Part shown: piece after piece, positions 8,630-16,894 of the stretch
Numbering within the stretch: position 1 is the first letter of the stretch
Layout of the letters: every line of letters starts with the position of its first letter
Source of the DNA: CAYQOX01 sp964419335
Lineage (GTDB): Bacteria > Hinthialibacterota > Hinthialibacteria > Hinthialibacterales > Hinthialibacteraceae
Direction of reading: 5' to 3'
Length of the DNA stretch: 64,000 bases
NCBI GenBank assembly: GCA_964419335.1
Contig: CAYQOX010000018.1
Location: 15,333-79,332, forward strand
The notes under the pieces: model-generated
The model's database searches: none
What the model was told of the DNA's origin: nothing
The model's input: the letters and a program-made list of their open reading frames with translations, nothing else
Position numbers and translations under genes: made by a program

Positions 8630-11419
8630 TTATTCCTCCTTCGCTTTTTCTTCGATTAAGACAAACCGGGGGGAGATTGGATACTGTCCGCTACGCGCAC
8701 CGAAAACTCGCAATCCGTGTTCATCTACGCTGCGAATCTCGACTTTTACCTGATTGTCATCGCCGAGAATGTCTTTGGGGATACCGATAGTTTGGAGATA
8801 CCCGTAGCTGCTCGGAGGAGCCATTTCGAAGATATTGCTGAGGATGCCGCGGTAGTCAGCCGGATCATTGGGCAGTTTCAGCTTGTCGATCGATTTCCCA
8901 TTGATCAGAATTTCCACGGTGGAGGGATATTTATTATCCACGTCGGTTTGGGGGGTGCTTTTGGTGCGGATATTTTGCTTCCAATCGACTCGCTCGATCC
9001 CGGCACAAGCCGCCAGTTCCACCTGGAATTGGACTTGATCATAGGTTGACCATTCTACATCATCGGGTAATTTAACTGTGTACGTAACGGAGGCGTCTCC
9101 TGGAATTGAAAGCGAATCGCGTTTTCCTTCGGGATATTCATCGATTTCGCCTTGTACTTCTTCATAGTCGACCGCTTTCCATTTCAGGAAGGAATGATGC
9201 AAGGTTACCCCTTCCCGCGGGTATTGTTTGCGCATAATGCGTTTGACCAAGCCATATTTTTCTTCGCCATAGGTGTGGAAATTCCAGAAGTTACGCGCTA
9301 CCAAATCCCCGTTTTCATCTTCTACCCAGGCGTAGAGGAGATAAAGAAGATTGGGATTGACCTTCACAGAAATATCGCCAATGGAGGTGACACTGTAGGC
9401 ATCGGCTTCAAAACTTTTCTGTTGGGAAGAAGGCACATCGGTGGTAAAGCGTTCGATCGAGGGCGCCCATTTGGAAATGTAAGGATCAAAGATAAAGAAT
9501 TGCCACTTCAGGGTATATTCTCCCCCGTTTCGATCGGAGTACAAACTTAGGGAGGTGGGAACGGTAATTTTTTCCTTGTCGCTCTTATCCTCTCCCGCGA
9601 GGGCATCGAGGATGAGGAAATCCATGGTGTTGATATCGCGGTAGGTAAACGGGGAGTGTTCTCTTGGAGTCGGGACAAATTCCTCATAGCCAAAGACCTT
9701 GCGGCTGCGGTCATAGTTCATGAAACCGTTGTGTTCCCACTCGATATCCTGCAGCTCGGTGTAAATGTACCCGCACACTTTTTGATGACGCCGCAACTCT
9801 TGAGTGTGATAATGGAAGCACCAGGAAACATCGCGATCTCCCATACCTGCGCTGACGCCGCCATATTCACTATTCATCAGAGGTTCGGTGCCCTGATGGT
9901 AGCCCTCTAAAAAGTTGAAATTCGAGCCGGGATAGGTCTCTTCGACCACGTGTTCAATATGGTTCCGTGCGTCTTCATGATTATAGATATAGAAATGCCA
10001 GGAATTGATATCGGTGATGATGTGGTCGCGGCGGTTGGGGGAATTATCTTCGACCAAGCGGGTGGGATCGAGGTCTTTGGTGAGGTTGAACATCTCTTTG
10101 GTCCAGGCTTCCCGATCGGGGTCGTTGCCACGGGGTAATCCCCAGGTTTCGTTGAATAGAACCCACGCAAGAATGCTGGGGTGATTCTTATCGCGGGCGA
10201 TCGATTCGCGCAATACTTTTTCCCAGGATGCCTTGGCGTAGTCATTGTAGTTCCATGTATTGGGCAAGTCGTACAAAATGCTGACGCCCAATCGGTCTGC
10301 CCAATAATACAAGCGGGGTTCATCTACTTTGATATGAATACGCAGGTTGTTAAAGCCAAACTCCTTCGTGTCTTCTATGTCCTGGCGAATGACATCATCG
10401 CTCGGGTAGGTATAGATTCCATCGGGATGGAAGGCTTGGTTGAGGGCACTGAGGATGTAGAACGGTTTACGGTTGAGATAGATGTATTCATAAGGGTTGT
10501 CGCCATATTTCTTACGGTTGACTTCGCGCAAGCCAAAGTAGGTATGGACAGAGTCTTGGAGTTTCCCATCCACGAATAAATTCAGTTGGACGAAATACAG
10601 ATTCGGGGTGTCGGGTGACCATAGTTGAGGCTCTTCAATTTTATAGACCCCGCGCAGTCCTTCAAACGAATCGGAACTCTTGATGGATTGTGCGTAGGGC
10701 TCACGATCGGGCGGTATATCAGGCAGTATTGGCACATGCACCTCACCATCTGCTTCTTTGTTTGTTTGGAGTTCAAGCTCGACTCGCCCATCAATATTGC
10801 TTTGGATATCAATGTCGGTGATGTAATAATTCCCTACGGCTTCAAGGTAAACGGTCTGCCAAATGCCGCTGGTGTGGGTGTACCAATTGATTTGTTTGCC
10901 TGTGGGGTGGTCAGGGTTGGTCTCATCCACGGCCATGACGGTGATGGTGTGACGTTCTTCATCATTGAGCAGGTCGCGTATGGGGAAAGAGAAGGGAGTA
11001 TACCCGCCTTCATGCTCGCCCGCCAGATTGCCATCGACCCATACTTTGGCGTACCAATCCACCGCGCCGAAGTGGAGTAAGATTTCCTGGTTGTCCCATT
11101 CTTCGGGGAGGGTGAAGGAGCGTTGATACCAGGCCGTACCTGTGTAGTCGGTGTCTCCAACACCCGAAAGTTTACTTTCCCACGGATAGGGAACCGTGAT
11201 CGCCTCGGGCCAATTGATCCGGCCTTCGTACCACTTTTGTTCTTCACCTTCTTCATCGGGATCGAAGGAAAATTTCCAATGTCCATTGAGGTTTTTCCAG
11301 GCATCGCGGCGGAAATCAGGCCGGGGGTGTTCAGGACGTGGAATGTCAGCCCACACACTCGCTGCGAACACGAATAAAAGGGGAATCATTAGATAAAATA
11401 TGATTTTACGCTCGATCAT
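8630..11419 (-). CDS. secreted glycoside hydrolase family 2 protein
   Basis: A 929-aa exported glycosidase of the beta-galactosidase/beta-glucuronidase/beta-mannosidase clan. A signal peptide (MIERKIIFYLMIPLLFVFA, cleavage near VWA) leads into the jelly-roll sugar-binding domain (WKNLNGHWKFSFDP, about 40-200). The immunoglobulin-like domain (about 210-310) and TIM barrel (about 310-600) follow. The acid/base Glu is in LFNETW near residue 424 and the nucleophile Glu in MNSEYGG near 517, about 93 apart as in known GH2 enzymes. The C-terminal 300 residues are beta-rich and may be an accessory binding module. The ATG has an AAGGAG site 8 bases upstream. The exact sugar specificity is not evident; the motif set is compatible with galactose, glucuronate or mannose. 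Confidence 0.92.
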   Translation of the reverse strand: MIERKIIFYLMIPLLFVFAASVWADIPRPEHPRPDFRRDAWKNLNGHWKFSFDPDEEGEEQKWYEGRINWPEAITVPYPWESKLSGVGDTDYTGTAWYQRSFTLPEEWDNQEILLHFGAVDWYAKVWVDGNLAGEHEGGYTPFSFPIRDLLNDEERHTITVMAVDETNPDHPTGKQINWYTHTSGIWQTVYLEAVGNYYITDIDIQSNIDGRVELELQTNKEADGEVHVPILPDIPPDREPYAQSIKSSDSFEGLRGVYKIEEPQLWSPDTPNLYFVQLNLFVDGKLQDSVHTYFGLREVNRKKYGDNPYEYIYLNRKPFYILSALNQAFHPDGIYTYPSDDVIRQDIEDTKEFGFNNLRIHIKVDEPRLYYWADRLGVSILYDLPNTWNYNDYAKASWEKVLRESIARDKNHPSILAWVLFNETWGLPRGNDPDREAWTKEMFNLTKDLDPTRLVEDNSPNRRDHIITDINSWHFYIYNHEDARNHIEHVVEETYPGSNFNFLEGYHQGTEPLMNSEYGGVSAGMGDRDVSWCFHYHTQELRRHQKVCGYIYTELQDIEWEHNGFMNYDRSRKVFGYEEFVPTPREHSPFTYRDINTMDFLILDALAGEDKSDKEKITVPTSLSLYSDRNGGEYTLKWQFFIFDPYISKWAPSIERFTTDVPSSQQKSFEADAYSVTSIGDISVKVNPNLLYLLYAWVEDENGDLVARNFWNFHTYGEEKYGLVKRIMRKQYPREGVTLHHSFLKWKAVDYEEVQGEIDEYPEGKRDSLSIPGDASVTYTVKLPDDVEWSTYDQVQFQVELAACAGIERVDWKQNIRTKSTPQTDVDNKYPSTVEILINGKSIDKLKLPNDPADYRGILSNIFEMAPPSSYGYLQTIGIPKDILGDDNQVKVEIRSVDEHGLRVFGARSGQYPISPRFVLIEEKAKEE

Positions 11420-11572
11420 CGCACCTCTCCTTGATTAATGAGATTCATTTTGTATCTCCATTACAAACATAGATGAGAAGAAGTACAAGGTCCAGGGATT
11501 TCATTCAATCAGGAATGGTCGTGGAGAATTATTTTTTTGTTGCTTCGGGCGAGGATCTCCCCCCGGAGGTAT

Positions 11573-11595
11573 CGGGTGGCCGCAATGGCCACCCG
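11573..11595 (-). terminator. hairpin downstream of the Gfo/Idh/MocA gene
   Basis: Perfect 9-bp stem CGGGTGGCC (11573-11581) / GGCCACCCG (11587-11595) with a 5-base loop, 35 bp after the stop of the oxidoreductase gene. There is no T-run on the minus-strand exit, so it may be a Rho-independent terminator with a poor tail or only an RNA-stabilising stem. Confidence 0.5.
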
Positions 11596-11629
11596 CTGTG
11601 TTCAATAGATTAAATTTATATATCAGGTT

Positions 11630-12856
11630 TTATTGCTTTAAGCCCGGGTCATACTCTTGGTTGGACTTCATCATTTCTTCCCACGTTACTTCTTTTTCTT
11701 CATAAGCCGCGATTCGGCCTAGAATTGCGGTCAAGGTGCTTTCGGCGCCTTGTTGGGCTTCGTTGACGTACTGACCTGATTTCACACTCTCTACGAAAGC
11801 CCTCACTTTTCGATCCTCAGACCCGCTTAATAAACTGGTGCCTTCGGATTTCCAGGCATTTTCGCCGGTGATTTCCGCATGTCCGGAATAGGGGGTATCC
11901 GCAATTCCTTTACTGCCGAAAATACGTTCGCGGCAGTCACTCCAGCCTTGGAGGAACTGGGTTGAACTAAAGCTAATTTTAACATCGTCAGGATACCAGA
12001 AGGTGCAAAGGAAATGATCCCAGCAATCGCCGACATCGGTTCGTACCCGGCGTCCACCGGTACCGTGGGCTTTTTCGGGATGGCTTTGGAGATACCAGTT
12101 GCCGACATCGATGACGTGGACGTTTTGTTCGACGATGATGTCACCGGAAAGTTCTTGGTCGAACACCCAGTTTCGCAAGCGTTTTTCGGTTTCGCTGTCG
12201 CCTTCTTGGTGGCGTGGGGATAAGCGCCCGGTGTGATAATGCACCATGCCGCTGATGGGATCTCCGATATCGCCGCGATGGATGCGTTTGGCTATTTCTT
12301 GAAACTCTTCGCTAAAACGAATTTGCAAGCCGACCATGACGCTAAGTTTTTCTTGGGCTTTGCGTCCTGCGCGCATGACTTTTTTGGCGCCAACCACATC
12401 CGAGGCCACCGGTTTTTCCATATAAATATGTTTTCCGGCATCCACGGCGGCTTCAAAATGTTCCGGGTGATAATAGACGGGACTGGTAATCAATACCATA
12501 TCCACATCATCCAGTTCAAGGAGTTCTTTGTACCCGTCAAAGCCATCATACATTTTCGTGGGATCGATTTTGGGGTGATCTTTTGCTTCTAAGCGTTGAT
12601 CTAAATGCTCTTTGGTAGAGTTTAAGCGATCTTTGAAGTAATCGGCCAGCGCCACAAAACGTGTGTCTGTATTGCGGATAAAAACGGAAGCATCATGGTT
12701 GCCTCGACCGCCGCAGCCAATCAAGCCCATCTGCAGGGTAGAATTCGCGGGAGCGCCAAAAACAGATGCGGGTTTGACTATCACAAAACCTGCACCCACA
12801 GCACTGCTTTTCATAAAACCTCTCCGGTGGAATAGGGTCGATTCTTTTTTCTTCAT
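11630..12856 (-). CDS. Tat-exported Gfo/Idh/MocA-family oxidoreductase
   Basis: NAD(P)-dependent sugar or inositol dehydrogenase family. I start at the ATG at 12856 because TTGGAG lies 7-10 bases upstream and the protein then opens with a twin-arginine signal (KKKESTLFHRRGFMKSSAVGAGFVIV), giving 408 aa. The Rossmann fold starts at QMGLIGCGGRG. The family signature EKP appears in YMEKPVASD, followed by a C-terminal beta domain with HVIDVGNWYL. Tat export means the protein folds and probably binds NAD(P) before crossing to the periplasm. Such exported members are common in Planctomycetes-like genomes beside glycosidases. Neighbours (GH2 and SDR, same strand, 210 bp away) support a role in carbohydrate catabolism. 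Substrate is unknown. Confidence 0.88.
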   Translation of the reverse strand: MKKKESTLFHRRGFMKSSAVGAGFVIVKPASVFGAPANSTLQMGLIGCGGRGNHDASVFIRNTDTRFVALADYFKDRLNSTKEHLDQRLEAKDHPKIDPTKMYDGFDGYKELLELDDVDMVLITSPVYYHPEHFEAAVDAGKHIYMEKPVASDVVGAKKVMRAGRKAQEKLSVMVGLQIRFSEEFQEIAKRIHRGDIGDPISGMVHYHTGRLSPRHQEGDSETEKRLRNWVFDQELSGDIIVEQNVHVIDVGNWYLQSHPEKAHGTGGRRVRTDVGDCWDHFLCTFWYPDDVKISFSSTQFLQGWSDCRERIFGSKGIADTPYSGHAEITGENAWKSEGTSLLSGSEDRKVRAFVESVKSGQYVNEAQQGAESTLTAILGRIAAYEEKEVTWEEMMKSNQEYDPGLKQ

Positions 12857-13002
12857 AGTGTTTCTCCAAGATATGTTTTCTACAGAATAAAATCGTCGCA
12901 ACCCACAGAATACACCATTTTGGTGAGAAAACCAATTGTTCGATCGTGATTGATTGACTGATGGTGATGGAGATAAATCTATGGAGAGAAAAGGTTAACT
13001 CA

Positions 13003-13779
13003 TTATGAAAAGAAAGAAGAGGAATTTTCTTTTCCCGCCATTCTCATCATCGCTCCTTGCTCGTGTTTTTGGGGAAAGGGATAAGAATAAGGCACTTTCG
13101 AAGAGTCTTTTTGCATGGCAAAGTTCGAGTGCTCCAAGACGACCATTTTTCGTGGCCCGGGAATGACAGAAAGTACTTCGGTCGAAAATTGGATCGGAAA
13201 ATGACCTTGGGAAAAAGCCCATACGTTGAGCCGGGTTTTCGGACGTAGTGGAATTTTGACCTCGCGATAAGAAGGTATTACCACGACCAAACCCACCGGA
13301 TCGATATCGACCAAATGTCCCCAAATCGCGGTATTTTTTTTGTCGCTATATTGTAAGAACAAGCGAGTTCCGGGGATTAGTTGGCGAGTTGTATGAATGG
13401 GTTCCGTGGGTTGGATGGTATTGCCAAATAGTTTTTCGCGCATGTCTTGAATCATCATACTTTGAAAATCCTTGACGGATGACAAAATCGCTCGTTCAAA
13501 ACGGTCTTGCTCAGTTAAGATACGGCTCATGGGGTGGATACGAAATTTCTTAACCAACGTTTTCAGGAGTTGAATCTGTCGCCGTTCCAATCCCCGAGAT
13601 TTCGCAAGGGCCATAAATTCTTCAGATTCTTTCTGTTGAGCTTGTTTTTGCCGAATGTATTCAAAAGCCCACCAGATGAGGAGCAGAGTGGCTAAGATAA
13701 CAAGGAGCACCAAGAGGACGGGAAGGATCAAACTCCAATCCTGAGTCGGCTCGAATAGGTTTAAAGGAAATTGATTCAT
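13003..13779 (-). CDS. membrane-anchored protein with YcgR/PilZ-N-like beta domain
   Basis: 258 aa with one N-terminal transmembrane helix (about residues 18-42), then a basic/Gln-rich helical region (about 45-125). A beta-rich domain at about 135-225 follows, with the pattern G-T-R-L-x-L-Q-Y-x...GHLVDIDPVGLVVVIP...R-L-N-V-W. This looks like the N-terminal (YcgR-N) domain that precedes PilZ in c-di-GMP effectors. The typical RxxxR/DxSxxG motif of PilZ is not visible; the protein ends in a charged and Ser-rich tail (KENSSSFF). It may be a degenerate or non-c-di-GMP-binding member. The ATG has an AGGTAGG-like site upstream. It stands alone, with 270-bp non-coding DNA behind it. Assignment by pattern only. 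Confidence 0.6.
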   Translation of the reverse strand: MNQFPLNLFEPTQDWSLILPVLLVLLVILATLLLIWWAFEYIRQKQAQQKESEEFMALAKSRGLERRQIQLLKTLVKKFRIHPMSRILTEQDRFERAILSSVKDFQSMMIQDMREKLFGNTIQPTEPIHTTRQLIPGTRLFLQYSDKKNTAIWGHLVDIDPVGLVVVIPSYREVKIPLRPKTRLNVWAFSQGHFPIQFSTEVLSVIPGPRKMVVLEHSNFAMQKDSSKVPYSYPFPQKHEQGAMMRMAGKENSSSFFS

Positions 13780-14053
13780 GAGCCCGACCTACCTTTCTAC
13801 CCTCCTCCTCGCTTTCTGAGTTCGAATGCAATTGAATAGAAATAAACATTCGATTTATTATGATGTCTCTATTTAATATTATACCATAATATTTCACGTA
13901 GGTACGAGATACGAGGTTTAGGAGATGACATAGTCGTGAAGTTTTAAGATTTTGCGAATCAATTTTTCTTATCAATCAACATGGACTTTTGGATAATTTT
14001 GTTGAATTTCTTGAAGACAGGTTCTTGTAGGCTAGCGCGTATTTTGATTAATC

Positions 14054-14368
14054 CTATTCGTCCCTTTTGGTTGAAAACCATTCGATGCCATGTTGTTGAA
14101 TATGTTCAATAAGATTTTCGTTTTCAATGCGGTGAAAAAGTACAAGATCAACTTTTTGAGGCATAGGCAGCCGCTCCATTTGTTCTGTGAGTTGCGCCAA
14201 GTCGTCCAACGTCAGTTCATCGCCGAACAAGGCGATATCCACATCCGATGTTGTTGTGTAGGTTCCCATCGCCCGTGATCCAAACAGCACTGCCCGCTCT
14301 ACCCGTGGATGGGATGAAAGAATTTCGATCATTCTTTTCTGGTATTCGTCTTTCAAACGGTCCTTCAT
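14054..14368 (-). CDS. mntA: MNT-domain nucleotidyltransferase, MntA-type antitoxin
   Basis: A 104-aa minimal nucleotidyltransferase. It carries the complete motif G-S-x10-D-x-D (Gly30-Ser31, then Asp42 and Asp44, in LFGSRAMG...SDVDIALFG). In characterised HepT/MntA pairs the MNT protein neutralises the HEPN toxin by AMPylating it, with these Asp residues binding metal. The start codon overlaps the stop of the partner gene in an ATGA (14365-14368), so the pair is co-translated. Older family names are HI0073 (this protein) and HI0074 (the partner). The toxin-antitoxin role is inferred from motifs and gene order. Confidence 0.85.
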   Translation of the reverse strand: MKDRLKDEYQKRMIEILSSHPRVERAVLFGSRAMGTYTTTSDVDIALFGDELTLDDLAQLTEQMERLPMPQKVDLVLFHRIENENLIEHIQQHGIEWFSTKRDE

Positions 14369-14778
14369 GATGCGTGTTTGTTTTCCAGCCGGTTGTAGGC
14401 CTCGCGTAAGGCGGGAGCGTATCGTTTTTTAATCAAGGCTTCAGCTTCCTTCGCGGTTTCTTCTTCATAGGTATGGCTTAGAAGATTTCGGTTTTGCAAA
14501 GCATCAAGCAGAGATTCTGCGCCATCTTCTCCGATATAACCCGCCTCAAACGCTTGACGGATCGCCTCCCGCGGGGTCTTGGCGTCAACACCTTCAAAAA
14601 ACAGCAAATCTTTGAATGTTTTCCACGCCAGTTCAAAGGTGAATTCAAAGGTCTGCACCAAACCCGCCAGTTCAAGTTCGGTATATTCATTTTTTCTGCA
14701 AGCATCGTTCAATTTCGTCAACGCTTTATCGAAATTTTCCAGCCGCTGCCGCCAACGGATTTCATCTTTATTTGGCAT
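14365..14778 (-). CDS. hepT: HEPN-like protein, HepT / HI0074 family
   Basis: A 137-aa helical protein of the nucleotidyltransferase substrate-binding (HI0074) family, recognised by FEFTFELAWKTFKDLL at about residues 44-59 and TPREAIRQAFEAGYI at 68-82. It contains R97-x4-H102-x-Y104 (RNLLSHTY), the RX4HXY motif of HEPN RNase toxins; in HepT this Tyr is the residue AMPylated by MntA. The ATG at 14778 has an AAGGTGG site. It is translated first and overlaps mntA by 4 bp. Long gene-poor flanks on both sides fit an inserted defence or addiction module. Activity as a toxin is inferred. Confidence 0.83.
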   Translation of the reverse strand: MPNKDEIRWRQRLENFDKALTKLNDACRKNEYTELELAGLVQTFEFTFELAWKTFKDLLFFEGVDAKTPREAIRQAFEAGYIGEDGAESLLDALQNRNLLSHTYEEETAKEAEALIKKRYAPALREAYNRLENKHAS

Positions 14779-15361
14779 ACGCCACCTTTTCGTTGCTTGA
14801 TAACTTTATTGATCTATTAATACTTCAAACGGAAGATTGAAATCCAGGGATGGCTTACGATCCACTTTAGCCCAAATTCTTTAAATTTCTTGCGGCTTAC
14901 CATCGGATAAGCTTTAGTGGTACTTACATATTTATTCCTCATCCGAGGTATCGGTAGACATACTCTCATTTGCCAAAACGTACCCAGCGTTACCTAATGA
15001 TACCAAATGGGGATGCAATGTTGTATCCATGCATAGTGTCATTGGACGTGAGAGGTGCTCGTATTTCCAAATGTCGAACTCCCCGGGGGTATAGTTCTAT
15101 TTTTGCGCGCGGGTGGGTTCCTTCGAAAATTATTTTGATGTGAGATAATGTGTGGTAATACAGGAACCACCTTTCATCAAAAGATTGAAAGCAGCCAAAT
15201 GGAATCGATGCTTTTTATGTAACTTCCTATTTTTGTTTGGTTTGCGATTAAAGGGCTTTGTCGTCGATGCTTGATTCAAACATAAAAAGTTTCTATCCGT
15301 GGTTTGAATCGGGTTCTCGTGCTAGAATATATGCATTAATCCAGATATAGGAAAATAAATC
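14779..15361. other. 583-bp gap upstream of gcvT, no convincing gene
   Basis: I find no gene of normal length. On the minus strand two protein-like fragments occur: one reading R-I-W-A-K-V-D-R-K-P-S-L-D-F-N-L-P-F-E-V ending at the stop at 14806-14808, and one of about 55 codons around 14935-15100. Stop codons interrupt both and I cannot name a family, so they may be relics of a decayed gene or chance. No glycine riboswitch-like pair of GC-rich hairpins is seen before gcvT. Confidence 0.4.
15300..15328 (+). promoter_or_regulatory. possible extended -10 promoter for the gcv operon
   Basis: TGCTAGAAT at 15320-15328 fits an extended -10 (TGn-TAGAAT). A poor -35 (TGGTTT, 15300-15305) lies 17 bp upstream of it. 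The predicted transcript would begin about 25 bp before the gcvT ATG. Pattern match only. Confidence 0.35.
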
Positions 15362-16432
15362 ATGGCTTTACGAACTCCCCTCTATGAAAAACATGTGGCG
15401 GAAAACGCCCGTATTGTGGATTTTGCCGGGTGGGATATGCCCGTGCAGTATGAATCCATTCCCAAGGAGCATAAGCAAGTCCGTGAAGGGGTTGGCATTT
15501 TCGATGTCAGCCATATGGGACGCTTTTTCTTCTCCGGTACGAATGTGGGAGAAGAACTGAATCAATTTTTTGTTTCCAACGTGCGTGATCTTCTACCAGG
15601 GAATACCAAATACACCTTGGTATGCAAGGAAGATGGCGGTGTACTCGATGATGTGTTGGTGACTTGTCTTGATGAGTCCAATTATATGGTCGTCGTCAAT
15701 GCATCGAATCGGGAGAAACTGCTTGTTTGGTTTAAGAAACATTTATCACCATCGATCACGTTTGAAGATCGCACTAAGGATATCGGCATGGTGGCTATCC
15801 AAGGTGAGCAGTCCCCCCAGGTGGTGCAAGCGATCATGAAGCAGGATTTCAGCGACTTAGATTATTATTCCTGTAAAGCGCTGGGGGGCTATTGGTATGT
15901 TTCGCGAACCGGCTACACCGGAGAGGATGGATTCGAAATCATTGCTCCCAATAAGCGAATGCCCGAAGTGTGGGATAAAGCCCGAGAGAACGGCTGTGCG
16001 CCCGTCGGCCTGGGGGCACGCGATACTCTGCGCTTGGAAATGGGATTTCCTCTTTATGGGCACGAATTATCGGAAGAAATTACCCCTCTTGAAGCATTGC
16101 TGAAATGGACGATTGATTTTGAGGCGGGTGATTTTATCGGAAAGGATGCGCTCTTAAAACAAATGGAAACAGGGATTCCCCGCCGACGTTTGGCTTTTAC
16201 TCTAGAGGGCAAGGGGATTCCCCGTGCGGATTGTAAGATTTTTGATGAAGAAGAATCGATCGGTTCTGTAACCAGTGGAGGCTTTTCGCCCGTATTGAAT
16301 AAAGGGATCGGGCTGGCTCTGGTTCAAAATGGTCGTCAAAAGAGCGACAATCTATTCGTACAAATAAGAAATCGTAAGATCCCAATCAACCGGGTAAAAA
16401 TACCCTTTGTAAAAAAGAAAGTCAAAAAATAA
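15362..16432 (+). CDS. gcvT: glycine cleavage system T protein, aminomethyltransferase
   Basis: Transfers the methylene group from aminomethyl-lipoyl-GcvH to tetrahydrofolate, releasing ammonia. 356 aa is typical. Conserved segments in order: LYEKHVA and FAGWDMPVQYESI at the N-terminus, VGIFDVSHMGR near residue 45, RTGYTGEDGFEI near 182, and GARDTLRLEMGFPLYGHEL near 220. It is first in a four-gene operon (gcvT-gcvH-gcvPA-gcvPB) with gaps of 15 to 43 bp. An AGGA site precedes the ATG. The dihydrolipoamide dehydrogenase (L protein) is not in the window. Confidence 0.97.
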   Translation: MALRTPLYEKHVAENARIVDFAGWDMPVQYESIPKEHKQVREGVGIFDVSHMGRFFFSGTNVGEELNQFFVSNVRDLLPGNTKYTLVCKEDGGVLDDVLVTCLDESNYMVVVNASNREKLLVWFKKHLSPSITFEDRTKDIGMVAIQGEQSPQVVQAIMKQDFSDLDYYSCKALGGYWYVSRTGYTGEDGFEIIAPNKRMPEVWDKARENGCAPVGLGARDTLRLEMGFPLYGHELSEEITPLEALLKWTIDFEAGDFIGKDALLKQMETGIPRRRLAFTLEGKGIPRADCKIFDEEESIGSVTSGGFSPVLNKGIGLALVQNGRQKSDNLFVQIRNRKIPINRVKIPFVKKKVKK

Positions 16433-16461
16433 ATCTATCTAAGGGGAAAGGATGAAGAACG

Positions 16462-16851
16462 ATGACGAATATACCGGAAGAATTAAAATATACGGAATCC
16501 CACGAATGGGTGAAAGTGGAAGGCCATACCGCCACCATTGGAATTACCGATTATGCCCAAGATCAGTTGACGGATATTGTTTTCGTTGAACTGCCTGAGG
16601 TTGACCAAGAAGTGGAGCATAAAGGCGAATGCGCCGTGATTGAATCCTGCAAAATCGCGGCTGAACTGTACGCACCGGTCAGCGGTAAAATCACCGCTGT
16701 GAACGAAGAACTCACCGACCACCCTGAGTACCTCAACCAGGAGCCTTACGGGAAAGGCTGGATTCTCCAAATTGAAATGGCCAATCCTTCGGAATTGGAT
16801 AAACTCATGGATGCCGCAGGGTATAAAAAGCATCTGGAAGAATCCGAATAA
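16462..16851 (+). CDS. gcvH: glycine cleavage system H protein
   Basis: The 129-aa lipoyl carrier that shuttles the aminomethyl group between P, T and L proteins. The lipoylated residue is Lys64, in the motif ESCKIAAELYAPVSG. The flanking pattern YTESHEWVKVEG at the N-terminus and LNQEPYGKGWIL near residue 93 are standard. Cys precedes the lipoyl Lys where many homologues have Val, Gly or Thr; this should not matter for function. It lies 29 bp after gcvT and 43 bp before gcvPA. Confidence 0.97.
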   Translation: MTNIPEELKYTESHEWVKVEGHTATIGITDYAQDQLTDIVFVELPEVDQEVEHKGECAVIESCKIAAELYAPVSGKITAVNEELTDHPEYLNQEPYGKGWILQIEMANPSELDKLMDAAGYKKHLEESE

Positions 16852-16894
16852 AACAGATAATTTTATAAAGCCAACTTTATAAAAAGGAGTTAAG

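Noticed and set aside
14935..15100. Minus-strand fragment of about 55 codons in the gap before gcvT
   Set aside because: No start with ribosome site and no recognisable family; kept only as a remark in the gap entry.
15062..15361. Glycine riboswitch before gcvT
   Set aside because: No tandem GC-rich hairpins with conserved GAGAG/CCG-type bulges; covariance search not possible here.
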